DNA of 64,000 nt, taken from Mycolicibacterium cosmeticum. Lineage in GTDB: Bacteria > Actinomycetota > Actinomycetes > Mycobacteriales > Mycobacteriaceae. Each line of letters begins with the position of its first letter. Within the stretch, counting starts at the first letter, position 1. Made by a program: the position numbers and the translations under genes. The DNA lies in the NCBI RefSeq assembly GCF_000613185.1, contig NZ_CCBB010000001.1, forward strand, positions 2,418,001 through 2,482,000, in the 5' to 3' direction. This document shows, piece by piece, positions 36,367-45,195 of the stretch. The notes below the pieces were generated by a model. It made no database searches. It saw only the letters and a program-made list of their open reading frames with translations, and had not been told where the DNA came from.

Positions 36367-38151
36367 TCAGAGGGTCACAGGGGACGGGGCGGCCCGGGTG
36401 CCGGCACGCAGGTACCGACCGAATTTGGCGGTCGTTCCGTAGCCGTCGCGGAACTCACCGGCGCGGAACACCACCTGCCCGTTGACGCCGGTGGCGACGA
36501 CGGTGGCGTCGTTGCGGTTGACCATGCGGCTCAGCCCGCCGTAGAACGGCACCGTCTCCTCGTGATACTCGTTCACCGAATCATCAAGGGCGGCAGGGTC
36601 GATCACCACGAAGTCGGCCCGGTCGCCGCGGCGCAGGGTGCCCGCGTCCAGGCCGAACCAGTCGGCCACCTCGGCGGTGAGCCGGTGCACGGCGTGCTCG
36701 GTGGTCAGGAACGGCCGGCCGGCGCGGTCGGCATCGCGTACTCGCTTGAGCAGCCGCAGCGCGTAGTTGTAGAAGGCCATGTTGCGCAGGTGCGCACCGG
36801 CGTCGGAGAACCCCATGTGCACCGACGGTTCCTTGGCGAGCTTGTCCAGTTGCCTGGGCCGGTGGTTGGCCACGATGGTGGTCCACCGCACGTTGCGTTC
36901 GCCGTTCTCGACGAGCACGTCCAGGAAGGCGTCCAGCGGGTGGATGCCGCGCTCGTCGGCCACCTGCCCGAAACTCTTGCCGACCAGTGTCGCATCGGGG
37001 CATTCCACGATGGTGGCGTCGTGGAAATCGCGGTGCCACAGCGCGGGTCCGAGCTTGCGCCGGTCGAACGAACGGTGGAAGCGCCTGCGGTACTCCGGAT
37101 CGGCGAGCAGCTTGTTGCGTTCCAGTTGGTCGCGCAGGTGCAGGGCCGCGGTGCCGGCGCCGAACTCCTCGAACACCGGCAGATCGATACCGTCGGAATA
37201 CAGTTCGAAGGGGACGGGCAGATGCTGGAAGCGGACCTTGGCGGCCAGCAGCCGGTTCAGCAGCCGGGTGCCCGGCCCCAGCACGTGCACCGCACCGGGC
37301 GACGACTTGGCATCGGCGGAGACCAGCAGGCTCATCTTCACACCGCGGCGCCGCCCGAACTGTGTGCTGCTCTCCAGGAAGAAGTTCAGCGCCTCTTGTA
37401 TTTTCGCGACGTTCGGCGCGCTCTGCAGGATGCGCCCGCGCTGGCGCAGCACCTTGATCAACCGCCGGCGTTCCCGCCAGGTGGCGAAGGTGGACGGCAG
37501 CGCACGGGACCGGAACCGGTCGCCGTCGAGCTTGTCGATGGCCGCGTCCATCCCGGACAGGCCCAGCATCCCGGCCGCCAGCGCCGCGTCCAGCCGGGCG
37601 GCCATGGTCTCCAGTTCGGCGTCGGTGGGCACGACATCGCGCGTGGTGGCGCGGTCCAGGCCGAGCACCGAGGCCCTCAGGTCCGAATGCCCCAGCAGCG
37701 AAGCGACATTCGGGCCGAGCGGCAGCGCGTCGATGGCGTCCACGTATTCGGCGGGGGTGGACCACGTCTTGTGGCCCTGCAGGGCGCCGAGCACGTACTG
37801 GCGCGGGACGGCCTCGACGCGGCTGAACAGGTCGGCGGCGTCCTCGGCGTCGGCGTACACCGTCGACAGCGAGCACATGCCCAGCAGCACGGTGGTGACG
37901 CCGTGGCGCACGGACTCACGAAGGCCGGGGTCGAGCAGCACCTCGGCGTCGTAGTGGGTGTGCACGTCGATGAAGCCGGGCACCACCCACTTGCCCGCCG
38001 CGTCGATCACGTCGGGGCAGCCGGTCTCGTCGAGCGGCCCGGACGACACGTCGGCGACGACACCGTCGCGGATCCCGAGGGTGCGGACCAACGGGACGCG
38101 GCCCGTTCCGTCGAACCACAGGCCGTCGCGGATGATCACGTCGTAGGACAT
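36367..38151 (-). CDS. N-acyl-D-amino-acid deacylase-type amidohydrolase
   Basis: A 594-residue member of amidohydrolase family 3. It starts YDVIIRDGLWFDGTG, has the metal-binding GFIDVHTHYDAEV, and ends with GRADFVVIDPAALDDSVNEYHEE. Relatives are D-aminoacylases and N-acyl-D-glutamate deacylases; the large insertion and actinobacterial subfamily features leave the substrate open. The ATG at 38151 was preferred over the adjacent GTG at 38154 because TAGGCT lies exactly six bases upstream. Its operon partner is the downstream TetR gene. Confidence 0.87.
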   Translation of the reverse strand: MSYDVIIRDGLWFDGTGRVPLVRTLGIRDGVVADVSSGPLDETGCPDVIDAAGKWVVPGFIDVHTHYDAEVLLDPGLRESVRHGVTTVLLGMCSLSTVYADAEDAADLFSRVEAVPRQYVLGALQGHKTWSTPAEYVDAIDALPLGPNVASLLGHSDLRASVLGLDRATTRDVVPTDAELETMAARLDAALAAGMLGLSGMDAAIDKLDGDRFRSRALPSTFATWRERRRLIKVLRQRGRILQSAPNVAKIQEALNFFLESSTQFGRRRGVKMSLLVSADAKSSPGAVHVLGPGTRLLNRLLAAKVRFQHLPVPFELYSDGIDLPVFEEFGAGTAALHLRDQLERNKLLADPEYRRRFHRSFDRRKLGPALWHRDFHDATIVECPDATLVGKSFGQVADERGIHPLDAFLDVLVENGERNVRWTTIVANHRPRQLDKLAKEPSVHMGFSDAGAHLRNMAFYNYALRLLKRVRDADRAGRPFLTTEHAVHRLTAEVADWFGLDAGTLRRGDRADFVVIDPAALDDSVNEYHEETVPFYGGLSRMVNRNDATVVATGVNGQVVFRAGEFRDGYGTTAKFGRYLRAGTRAAPSPVTL

Positions 38152-38200
38152 CACGCGAGCCTAGGTTAGATAGCGAGCGCTCACAATCTTTTTGGCGGAA
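38152..38200 (-). promoter_or_regulatory. promoter and palindromic operator of the deacylase-TetR operon
   Basis: TAGGCT (38163-38158) is six bases from the ATG. The perfect palindrome GAGCGCTC at 38175-38182 sits in the -35 zone, where a TetR repressor would block transcription. Confidence 0.55.
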
Positions 38201-39180
<980 letters not shown>

Positions 39181-41016
39181 ATGAAGTGGATCGGCCTGGG
39201 CGAGCGAAGCGACGGGAAATGGCTCCTGGGCGAGCGAAGCGACGGGAAATGGCTCCTGGGCGAGCGAAGCGACGGGAAATGGCTCCGCGCCGCGATCGCG
39301 CTGATCGTGGCGCAGCTGGCGATCCGCGCAGTGGTGGCCTTCGGCGGGTACTTCTACTGGGATGACCTGATCCTGATCGGCCGGGCCGGCACGCAGGGCC
39401 TGCTGTCGCCGGGTTATCTGTTCGACGACCACGACGGGCACGTGATGCCGGGGGCGTTCCTGGTGGCCGGGGTCATCACCCGGTTGGCCCCGTTCTCCTG
39501 GGTCTGGCCGGCCGTGAGCCTGCTGGTGTTGCAGCTGCTGGCATCGCTGGCCGTGCTGCGGGCGCTGCAGGTGATCCTCGGGTGGCGCCCGGTGTTGTTG
39601 GTGCCCTTGACTTTCGCGCTGTTCACCCCGTTGACGGTGCCGGCCTTCGCGTGGTGGGCGGCCGGGCTGAATTCACTGCCACTGCAGGCCGCGCTGGCCT
39701 GGGTGTGCGGGTCGGCGATCCTGCTGGTGCGCACCGGCGAGCGACGCCACCTCTGGTCGGCGGTGCCGGCGTATCTCGGAGCGCTGCTGTTCTTCGAGAA
39801 GTCGGCGGTGATCCCGTTCGTCGCGTTCACGGTGGCCGCACTTCTCGCGTACGTCCACGGCGACTCGGTGCGCGCGGTGTGGGTGCGCGGCCGGGCCTTG
39901 TGGGTGTCGCTGCTCGCGATCACCGTGGCGTGGATCGGGGTGTACCTGCTCGTCGTCGACCAGAAGCGCTGGACGCTCGATCCGGTGATGACGTGGGACC
40001 TGTTGCGCCGCTCGGTGACTCATGCCATCGTGCCGAGCCTGGCCGGCGGCCCGTGGGAGTGGCAGCGCTGGGCGCCGGCGTCGCCGTGGGCCACTCCCCC
40101 GGTCGGCGCCATGGTGCTGGGCTGGGTGGTGCTGGCGGCGGTGCTGGCGGTGTCGTGGGCGCGCAAACGCCGAATCGGTTGGGTGTGGGCGGCCGCGGTC
40201 GGCTATGCCGTGGCCTGCCAGGTACCCATCTATCTGATGCGGTCCTCCCGGTTCACCGCGCTGGAGTTGGCCCAGACCTTGCGCTATCTACCCGACCTGG
40301 TGGTGGTGCTCGCGCTGCTGACCGCCGTCGCGTTCTGCGCGCCGAACCGGCCGTCACCGCGCCTGGACGCGTCGGTTTCGCGTTCGGTGGCCGTGACGGC
40401 GGTGGCGGTGGCGTTCGTGGCGAGCAGCCTGTATTCGACGGTGACGTTCCTGCGGGTGTGGCGGGACAGCCCGGTGCCCGTGTACCTGGCCAACGCCCGA
40501 GCCGGCTTGGCCGCGGTCGACACGCCCCTGCTGGATCAGGAGGTGGACCCGCTGATCCTGCAGCGGGTGGCCGCCCCGGAGAACCTGGCCAGCCACATGT
40601 TCGCGCTCGCCCACCCTCGGCCGGAGTTTGCTTCCGCCACAACGGAACTGCGGATGTTCGACAGCGCGGGACGGCTGCTGGACGCCCAGGTCACCTGGGT
40701 GCGGACCATCGTCGAGGGGCCGGCACCGCATTGCGGTTACCTGGTGCAGCCCGATACCGAGGTCACCATGCCGCTCGACGGGCCGCTGCTTCCCGCCGAC
40801 TGGACCGCCGAGATCAACTACCTGGCCAACAACGACGGCTCGCTGACGATGACACTGCCCGAGGGCGTGCCGGCGAAGGTGCCGGTGCGGCCCGGGCTCA
40901 ACCGGGTGTTCGTGCGGTTGTCCGGGGCGGGTGCGGCCATCCGGGTCCGTGCCAACACCGCGGCGCTGTCGGTGTGTATCGCGTCGGGTCCGGTCGGATT
41001 CGTGGCGCCCAAGTGA
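39181..41016 (+). CDS. large integral membrane protein (Rv3635-like, possible GT-C glycosyltransferase)
   Basis: A 611-residue protein with about 10 hydrophobic helices followed by a soluble C-terminal domain (about 440-611) predicted outside the membrane. The short acidic loop after the first helix (YFYWDDLILIGRAG) resembles GT-C enzymes, whose catalytic Asp or Glu lies there; by position this is the Rv3635 counterpart. Residues 6-35 are three perfect copies of LGERSDGKWL, encoded by a 30-base tandem repeat directly after the start MKWIG, before the first membrane segment. The repeat is probably an insertion that kept the frame. The donor and acceptor sugars are unknown. Confidence 0.78.
   Translation: MKWIGLGERSDGKWLLGERSDGKWLLGERSDGKWLRAAIALIVAQLAIRAVVAFGGYFYWDDLILIGRAGTQGLLSPGYLFDDHDGHVMPGAFLVAGVITRLAPFSWVWPAVSLLVLQLLASLAVLRALQVILGWRPVLLVPLTFALFTPLTVPAFAWWAAGLNSLPLQAALAWVCGSAILLVRTGERRHLWSAVPAYLGALLFFEKSAVIPFVAFTVAALLAYVHGDSVRAVWVRGRALWVSLLAITVAWIGVYLLVVDQKRWTLDPVMTWDLLRRSVTHAIVPSLAGGPWEWQRWAPASPWATPPVGAMVLGWVVLAAVLAVSWARKRRIGWVWAAAVGYAVACQVPIYLMRSSRFTALELAQTLRYLPDLVVVLALLTAVAFCAPNRPSPRLDASVSRSVAVTAVAVAFVASSLYSTVTFLRVWRDSPVPVYLANARAGLAAVDTPLLDQEVDPLILQRVAAPENLASHMFALAHPRPEFASATTELRMFDSAGRLLDAQVTWVRTIVEGPAPHCGYLVQPDTEVTMPLDGPLLPADWTAEINYLANNDGSLTMTLPEGVPAKVPVRPGLNRVFVRLSGAGAAIRVRANTAALSVCIASGPVGFVAPK
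39196..39285 (+). repeat. three perfect tandem copies of a 30-bp repeat
   Basis: Units at 39196-39225, 39226-39255 and 39256-39285, each beginning CTGGGCGAGCGAAGCGACGG. The array is in frame within the N-terminal coding region of the membrane protein. A related single copy is at 63773-63797 between two convergent genes. Confidence 0.95.
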
Positions 41017-41075
41017 AGTGGGCGCCCGGCGGTGATCCACGGCGTGTGACACCGGGACTTGTCGGTGGCATTGCC

Positions 41076-41088
41076 TACGCTCGTGCCC
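41076..41088 (+). promoter_or_regulatory. leaderless-type -10 of the CPHC hypothetical gene
   Basis: TACGCT at 41076-41081, seven bases, then the ATG at 41089. Confidence 0.5.
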
Positions 41089-41460
41089 ATGAGTTGGCCA
41101 GATTCCCGACCGTCGGTCGTCGCGCCGTGCCCGCACTGCGATACCGAGACGGTATGGCTGCAGACGGTGCACGGGGGCTGGCAGCTGTTCGACGTGAAGA
41201 TGCAGCCGATCGACGACAGCGCGCCGGGCAACCGGTTCGCCATCCAGCGCCGCTCGCGTCAGGTGGTCGATCTGGACAACGTGCTCGAATCCCGCTGGCC
41301 GGCACAGTGTCTGAGCCTGCACAGGTTCGGCTGCCCGGACAGTTACGACGACTCCCGGCACTACCGGCGCCGGCCGCGTCAGGCCAACGACATCGACCTC
41401 GACGATCTGTTCCAGCGCCTGGCGGTGCGTCGGGAGGCGTTGCGGGCTGAGGCCGGTTAG
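41089..41460 (+). CDS. hypothetical protein with a CPHC motif
   Basis: A 123-residue protein that I do not recognise. It begins SWPDSRPSVVAPCPHCDTETVWLQTVHGGWQLFDVKM, a zinc-ribbon-like half site (CPHC) followed by beta-rich sequence. Two more cysteines (AQCLSLHRFGCP) lie about 60 residues on and could complete a four-cysteine zinc site. The C-terminus is charged (RRRPRQANDIDLDDLFQRL). No signal peptide or membrane segment is seen. The stop overlaps the convergent TetR gene by four bases. Confidence 0.7.
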   Translation: MSWPDSRPSVVAPCPHCDTETVWLQTVHGGWQLFDVKMQPIDDSAPGNRFAIQRRSRQVVDLDNVLESRWPAQCLSLHRFGCPDSYDDSRHYRRRPRQANDIDLDDLFQRLAVRREALRAEAG

Positions 41461-42029
41461 CCGCCCGGGGCGGTGATGATCCGCCGGGCGGCCTCGATGA
41501 CGACGGTCCGGCGGTGCGCGATGGTCGTTTCGTCCGCGGCGCCTGCGACGGCGTCGGGCAGATGCGCCCAGGCCAGCCCCACCCCGAACAACAGCACGAT
41601 CAGGTCCTCGGGTTTCCAGGACGGGTCCACCCGGCCGTCGGCCTGGGCGGCTCCGACGGCCGCGAGCACCGTCGCCGGGATCGGATGGCCGTCGCTGTCG
41701 GGTTCGGGCAGGGCGAAGCCCTCCAGCCGGGCCCAGGTGAGCATGCGCAGGTGCTCGGGGTGCCGGGAGGCCAGGTCGTACACGCCCGCGGCGTACTCGG
41801 CGACGTCCTCGGGTGCCATGGTGACGGATTGGAAGAACTCCGCGGCGTCGGCCAGCGCCACCTCGCGGAACAACGTCTCCTTGTCGCCGAAATGGGCGTA
41901 GAGGCGCTCCTTGCTGGCCTTGGCGGCTTTCGCGATGCGATCGATGCGGGCGCCGGCCAGCCCGTATCGGGCGAATTCGGCGCGTGCCGCGGTCAGGATC
42001 TCGTCGCGCAGCTCGGTCGTGGATCTCAC
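41457..42029 (-). CDS. TetR-family transcriptional regulator
   Basis: 190 residues with a TetR helix-turn-helix (ILTAARAEFARYGLAGARIDRIAKAAKASKERLYAHFGDKETLF) and a C-terminal domain of the TetR_C_17-like type. It is divergent from an acyltransferase gene, with the perfect inverted repeat ACGAAC-CA-GTTCGT between them, so it probably represses both. The GTG at 42029 follows TATGAT by six bases, an unusually good leaderless promoter. Confidence 0.9.
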   Translation of the reverse strand: MRSTTELRDEILTAARAEFARYGLAGARIDRIAKAAKASKERLYAHFGDKETLFREVALADAAEFFQSVTMAPEDVAEYAAGVYDLASRHPEHLRMLTWARLEGFALPEPDSDGHPIPATVLAAVGAAQADGRVDPSWKPEDLIVLLFGVGLAWAHLPDAVAGAADETTIAHRRTVVIEAARRIITAPGG

Positions 42030-42077
42030 AGCTGGATCATAGCCATACGAACCAGTTCGTTCGGTACGGTGGTGGCC
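42030..42077. promoter_or_regulatory. divergent promoters with TetR operator ACGAACCAGTTCGT
   Basis: The operator-like palindrome spans 42047-42060. It is flanked by TATGAT (42041-42036, six bases from the TetR GTG) and TACGGT (42065-42070, seven bases from the acyltransferase ATG). Binding there would cover the upstream side of both promoters. Confidence 0.7.
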
Positions 42078-42941
42078 ATGTCCGCGCACATCATGACCAA
42101 TGTGGATGCCCTCCTCGACCCGCCCACCCACATCCGCGCCCTGCGGCGCGCCGCCGAGACCGTGGTCGACGCGGCGGCCCCGCTGGTCGACCTGTACCGG
42201 CCCTACCTCGACGGTCTGCACAATCTTCCGCGCGACGGCCGATTCCTGTTGGTGGGCAACCATTCCCAGGCCGGCGTCGAGGCCTTCCTGATCCCGTTCG
42301 TGGTCCGCCGCGAACTCGGCATGCTGGTCCGTCCGCTGACCGACCGCGGTTTCGGCAAGATGCCGTTCCCGGCCGGCGAGGTGATGGCGGCCTTCGGCGC
42401 CACCGTCGGCTCACCGGAATCGGCGCGGCAGCTGATGCGCCACGATCAGCCCATCCTGGTGTTTCCCGGCGGCGGCCGCGAGATCGCGAAGTTCAAGGGT
42501 GAGCAGAACACGCTGCGTTGGGAGGGCCGCGCCGGGTTCGCGCGGGTCGCGGTGGAGCACGACTACCCGATCGTGCCGGCGGCCCTGCTCGGCGGCGACG
42601 ACGTGTACACCAGCCTGACCCGGCGCGACGGCCGGTGGGGCCGGTTCAGCCAGGGGTTGGCCGAGAGGTTCGGCGGCAAGCCGGAGATGGCCATGCCGCT
42701 GCTGCGGGGCGTCGGCCCCACGCTGATCCCCCGTCCGCAGCGGATGTATCTGGGCTTCGCCGCCCCCATCGACACCACCAAGTCCGCCGGCATCGACGAG
42801 CAGACGTGGGTGGCGACGGTGCGCGACGAGACCAAGAAGACGCTGGAACGCACGCTGCAAGAGCTGCAGGCCGTCCGCGCCGAGGATCCCTACCGCGAGC
42901 TGAACCCGTTGGCGTGGAGCAGCGCCGCGCAGCCGGTCTGA
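42078..42941 (+). CDS. lysophospholipid acyltransferase-family protein
   Basis: A 287-residue PlsC-like acyltransferase. The HX4D-type block appears as VGNHSQAGVEAFL, with Glu or an offset acidic residue rather than Asp, and the glycerol-phosphate block as VFPGGGREIAKFKGE. No strong membrane helix is seen. It probably acylates a glycerophospholipid or glycolipid. The adjacent TetR regulator and operator suggest induction by a lipid-like ligand. The ATG at 42078 was chosen from promoter spacing; an ATG at 42093 is also in frame. Confidence 0.82.
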   Translation: MSAHIMTNVDALLDPPTHIRALRRAAETVVDAAAPLVDLYRPYLDGLHNLPRDGRFLLVGNHSQAGVEAFLIPFVVRRELGMLVRPLTDRGFGKMPFPAGEVMAAFGATVGSPESARQLMRHDQPILVFPGGGREIAKFKGEQNTLRWEGRAGFARVAVEHDYPIVPAALLGGDDVYTSLTRRDGRWGRFSQGLAERFGGKPEMAMPLLRGVGPTLIPRPQRMYLGFAAPIDTTKSAGIDEQTWVATVRDETKKTLERTLQELQAVRAEDPYRELNPLAWSSAAQPV

Positions 42942-42970
42942 GCGGCACACCCGCGACCCACGCCGTCAGA

Positions 42971-42990
42971 TCGAGTAGTCGGCTACTCGA
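42971..42990. other. perfect 8-bp inverted repeat with TCGG loop
   Basis: TCGAGTAG-TCGG-CTACTCGA. It lies 29 bases after the acyltransferase stop and 62 bases before the next gene. It has no T-run, so it may be an operator or RNA stem-loop rather than a classical terminator. Confidence 0.6.
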
Positions 42991-43052
42991 TGCACGGAAT
43001 CTCTCAGCACTTAACGTCCTGAGGACAACGTCCTACTGGGGAGGTCCTCGAC

Positions 43053-43631
43053 ATGACAATGTCGCGCTCGCAACTGCTTCGCCTGCTCGCCACCCTGCAT
43101 CCGCAATTCTGGGAATGGCTGCACCCACACGTGCCGCCAATCGGGCGCGCCGCGGAGGCACCTACCCCTCAACCATGGCAACCGATGTTCGGACCGATTC
43201 CTGATCCATGGACGTATGGGGATTTCCAGCTGCAAGCGCAGAACGCGGTTCGAGACGTCATGCGCCGTGTCGCCGATGCCGCGGCAACGGTCAGCGCGCA
43301 GGGCGGCGACGGTGCAGCCGTCATCGAACGCGCAGTCGATGATCTGGTGCACGTCGATGATGGCGACGGCACCGGCACGGTCCCCATCAGGGATCTCATT
43401 CCCCGCTCTTGGTGGTTCGATCCGCCCCGTCCGCCTCGCCCCAACGAAGGTGTGGAGTTGGTGCCTGCCTTGGCGGCTGCGGCTCTGTCCTTCTCAGCAA
43501 TCGCCGAGACGGTTCGCGACCCGAAGATCAGTGCAGCTGCCAGTACCGCGGTGGACCGCATTCTGGATCGAGCCGAGCAGACGTACGACTCACTGAACCT
43601 TCGAGCAGAGCGTCTCGCACCGGTTCATTGA
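43053..43631 (+). CDS. hypothetical protein, orphan gene beside tRNA-Thr
   Basis: A 192-residue protein that I do not recognise. It begins MTMSRSQLLRLLATLHPQFWEWLHPHVPP, is rich in Pro, Trp and Ala, and has a helical Ala-rich second half (VPALAAAALSFSAIAETVRDPKISAAASTAVDRIL). No signal peptide, membrane helix or known motif is seen. GGGGAGG (43038-43044) eight bases before the ATG supports translation. The upstream leader carries a direct repeat AACGTCCT (43013-43020, 43027-43034) and GAGGAC/GTCCTC complements. Codon use is somewhat less GC-biased than neighbouring genes, consistent with acquired DNA near a tRNA. Confidence 0.6.
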   Translation: MTMSRSQLLRLLATLHPQFWEWLHPHVPPIGRAAEAPTPQPWQPMFGPIPDPWTYGDFQLQAQNAVRDVMRRVADAAATVSAQGGDGAAVIERAVDDLVHVDDGDGTGTVPIRDLIPRSWWFDPPRPPRPNEGVELVPALAAAALSFSAIAETVRDPKISAAASTAVDRILDRAEQTYDSLNLRAERLAPVH

Positions 43632-43689
43632 CCTCGCGGCGTCCTTGTGGGACGAGGGGCCCATGAGGACCGGTGCCGGCCGTACGCGA

Positions 43690-43740
43690 GATTGCGGTTG
43701 TTGCGGATATCAGTGGAGTTTCGCCGCAACAACCGCAGTC
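43690..43740. repeat. long inverted repeat adjacent to tRNA-Thr
   Basis: The arms TGCGGTTGTTGCGG (43693-43706) and CCGCAACAACCGCA (43724-43737) are perfect over 14 bases. They extend to 17 with one T.G pair (43690 to 43740), around a 17-base loop. The element starts 17 bases beyond the encoded CCA of the minus-strand tRNA. It could end the tRNA transcript or be a mobile remnant; no T-run follows on either strand. Confidence 0.75.
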
Positions 43741-43757
43741 TGGCGGGGTGTGGGAGA

Positions 43758-43833
43758 TGGAGCCGCCTGGGGGAATCGAACCCCCGACCTTCTCATTACG
43801 AGTGAGATGCTCTACCGACTGAGCTAAGGCGGC
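43758..43833 (-). tRNA. tRNA-Thr, anticodon CGU, CCA encoded
   Basis: A complete cloverleaf on the minus strand: acceptor GCCGCCT pairing AGGCGGC, D-arm with AGCTCAGTCGGTAGAGC, anticodon stem TCTCA/TGAGA around the loop CTCGTAA (anticodon CGT), and T-arm GGGGGTTCGATTCCCCC. The discriminator is T, followed by a genomically encoded CCA (43760-43758). It reads ACG codons. A tRNA-Thr at this place between accessory DNA and the delta' gene agrees with the order I recall in M. tuberculosis. Confidence 0.97.
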
Positions 43834-43902
43834 GTTACCTGACACGCAGGCGCAGGTGAGTCTACGGCAGGTCCTGCCCACCGCCCAAAAGGCGGCCCCG
43901 AC

Positions 43903-45114
43903 TCAGCTCTTCAGCGCCTGCCCCACCGTCGCGACCATGGCGTCGACGGCGAATTTGGGTTTCACGTTGGTCTCCAGCGCCTCCCGGCACTCCAGCACCG
44001 CCTCGATGCACCGCAGCAGTTTGTCGGGCGGGGCGTGCGCGGCCAGGGCGGCCACCTTGTCCTGCATGTCGGGATGGTTGGCCACCACCCCGCCCGCACC
44101 GGCGGACACCACCAGGGCGTCGCGGAAGTACGTCGCCAGATCCATCAAGGCCCGGTCCAGGGCATCTCGGGACGCCCGGGTCTGCCGCGACTTCTGCCGT
44201 TTCTCAAGGTCTTTGATCGCCCCGGCGGCGCCGCGGATCGCCCCGGCGGCGCCCTTGCCGGTGCCGCCCGCACCCAGTGCGGTCCGCAGTTCCTCGGCTT
44301 CGGTCTCATTGCGCCCGGCCGTCAGCGCCTTGGCCTCGGCCTCGGCGGTGGCCACCAGGTCCTCGGCGGCGGCGTAGGCCCGGGCCGGGGTCGCGGCGTC
44401 GCGGGCCAGCCCCAGCGCCCGCTCCCGGCGCTGCCGGGCATCCGGGTCGGTCGCCAGCCGGCGGGCCCGGCCCACGTGCCCACCGCTGATCGAGGCCGCC
44501 CACGCGGCGACCTCCTCGGACAGGCCGTCGTTGTCCACCAGCACCTGCGCGATGGCCTCGGCCCGGGGTGTCACCAGGGCGACGTGCCGGCACCGCGACC
44601 GCAGCGTCACTGCGATGTCCTCCGGGTCCACCGATGGCGCGCACAACAGGAACACCGTCGACGGCGGCGGTTCCTCGACCACCTTGAGCAATGCGTTGGC
44701 CGCTCCCTCGGTGAGCCGGTCGGCATCCTCGACCACCACGATCTGCCAGCGGCCGGTGCCCGGGCGCCGCGACGCGATCTGCACGATCTCGCGCATCTCC
44801 GAGACGCCGATCGACAGGCCCTCCGGAATGATGCGCCGCACATCGGCGTGGGTGCCGGCCATCGTCGTGGTGCAGGCCCGGCACTCGCCGCACCCGGGAT
44901 CCCCCTCGGACTGGCACTGCAACGCGGCCGCGAAGCACACCGCGGCGATCGACCGCCCGGACCCCGGCGGACCCGTGATCAGCCACGCATGGGTCATCCC
45001 GCCGGCTGTGAGTCCACTGTGAGACGAATCACCGCGGGCCGCCCGCGCCGCGGCCACCAACTCGGCCGCCACGGCGTGTTGGCCCACCAGCCGCTCGAAT
45101 ACACCGCTTCCCAC
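43903..45114 (-). CDS. holB: DNA polymerase III subunit delta' (clamp-loader, Rv3644c-like)
   Basis: A 403-residue AAA+ clamp-loader subunit. The N-terminal GVFERLVGQHAV box is followed by a P-loop-like GPPGSGRS in which the usual Lys is Arg, a zinc-binding CxxCxxC set (DPGCGECRAC), and the VVEDADRLTEGAANALLKVVEEPPP block. Loss of the P-loop lysine fits delta', which does not hydrolyse ATP. The C-terminal collar domain is helical with a low-complexity insert (GAAGAIRGAAGAIKDLEKRQKSR). The GTG at 45114 follows TAGTCT by seven bases. It is divergent from the adenylate cyclase gene. Confidence 0.88.
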   Translation of the reverse strand: MGSGVFERLVGQHAVAAELVAAARAARGDSSHSGLTAGGMTHAWLITGPPGSGRSIAAVCFAAALQCQSEGDPGCGECRACTTTMAGTHADVRRIIPEGLSIGVSEMREIVQIASRRPGTGRWQIVVVEDADRLTEGAANALLKVVEEPPPSTVFLLCAPSVDPEDIAVTLRSRCRHVALVTPRAEAIAQVLVDNDGLSEEVAAWAASISGGHVGRARRLATDPDARQRRERALGLARDAATPARAYAAAEDLVATAEAEAKALTAGRNETEAEELRTALGAGGTGKGAAGAIRGAAGAIKDLEKRQKSRQTRASRDALDRALMDLATYFRDALVVSAGAGGVVANHPDMQDKVAALAAHAPPDKLLRCIEAVLECREALETNVKPKFAVDAMVATVGQALKS

Positions 45115-45195
45115 CGCAGCAAGACTAGTGGTGCGGTCAGACACGACATAAGAACTGCGGCGCGTGAGGTCACACCCGACCGATACGGTAAACGG
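45115..45195. promoter_or_regulatory. divergent leaderless promoters delta' / adenylate cyclase
   Basis: TAGTCT (45127-45122) lies seven bases before the delta' GTG on the minus strand. TACGGT (45184-45189) lies six bases before the cyclase GTG on the plus strand. Confidence 0.55.

Noticed and set aside
39196..39285. Possible CRISPR array
   Set aside because: The 30-bp units are contiguous with no spacers and are in frame with a membrane-protein gene; no cas gene is nearby.
43053..43833. Prophage or integrated element at tRNA-Thr
   Set aside because: No integrase, no duplicated tRNA end and only one orphan gene; the evidence supports at most a small acquired segment.
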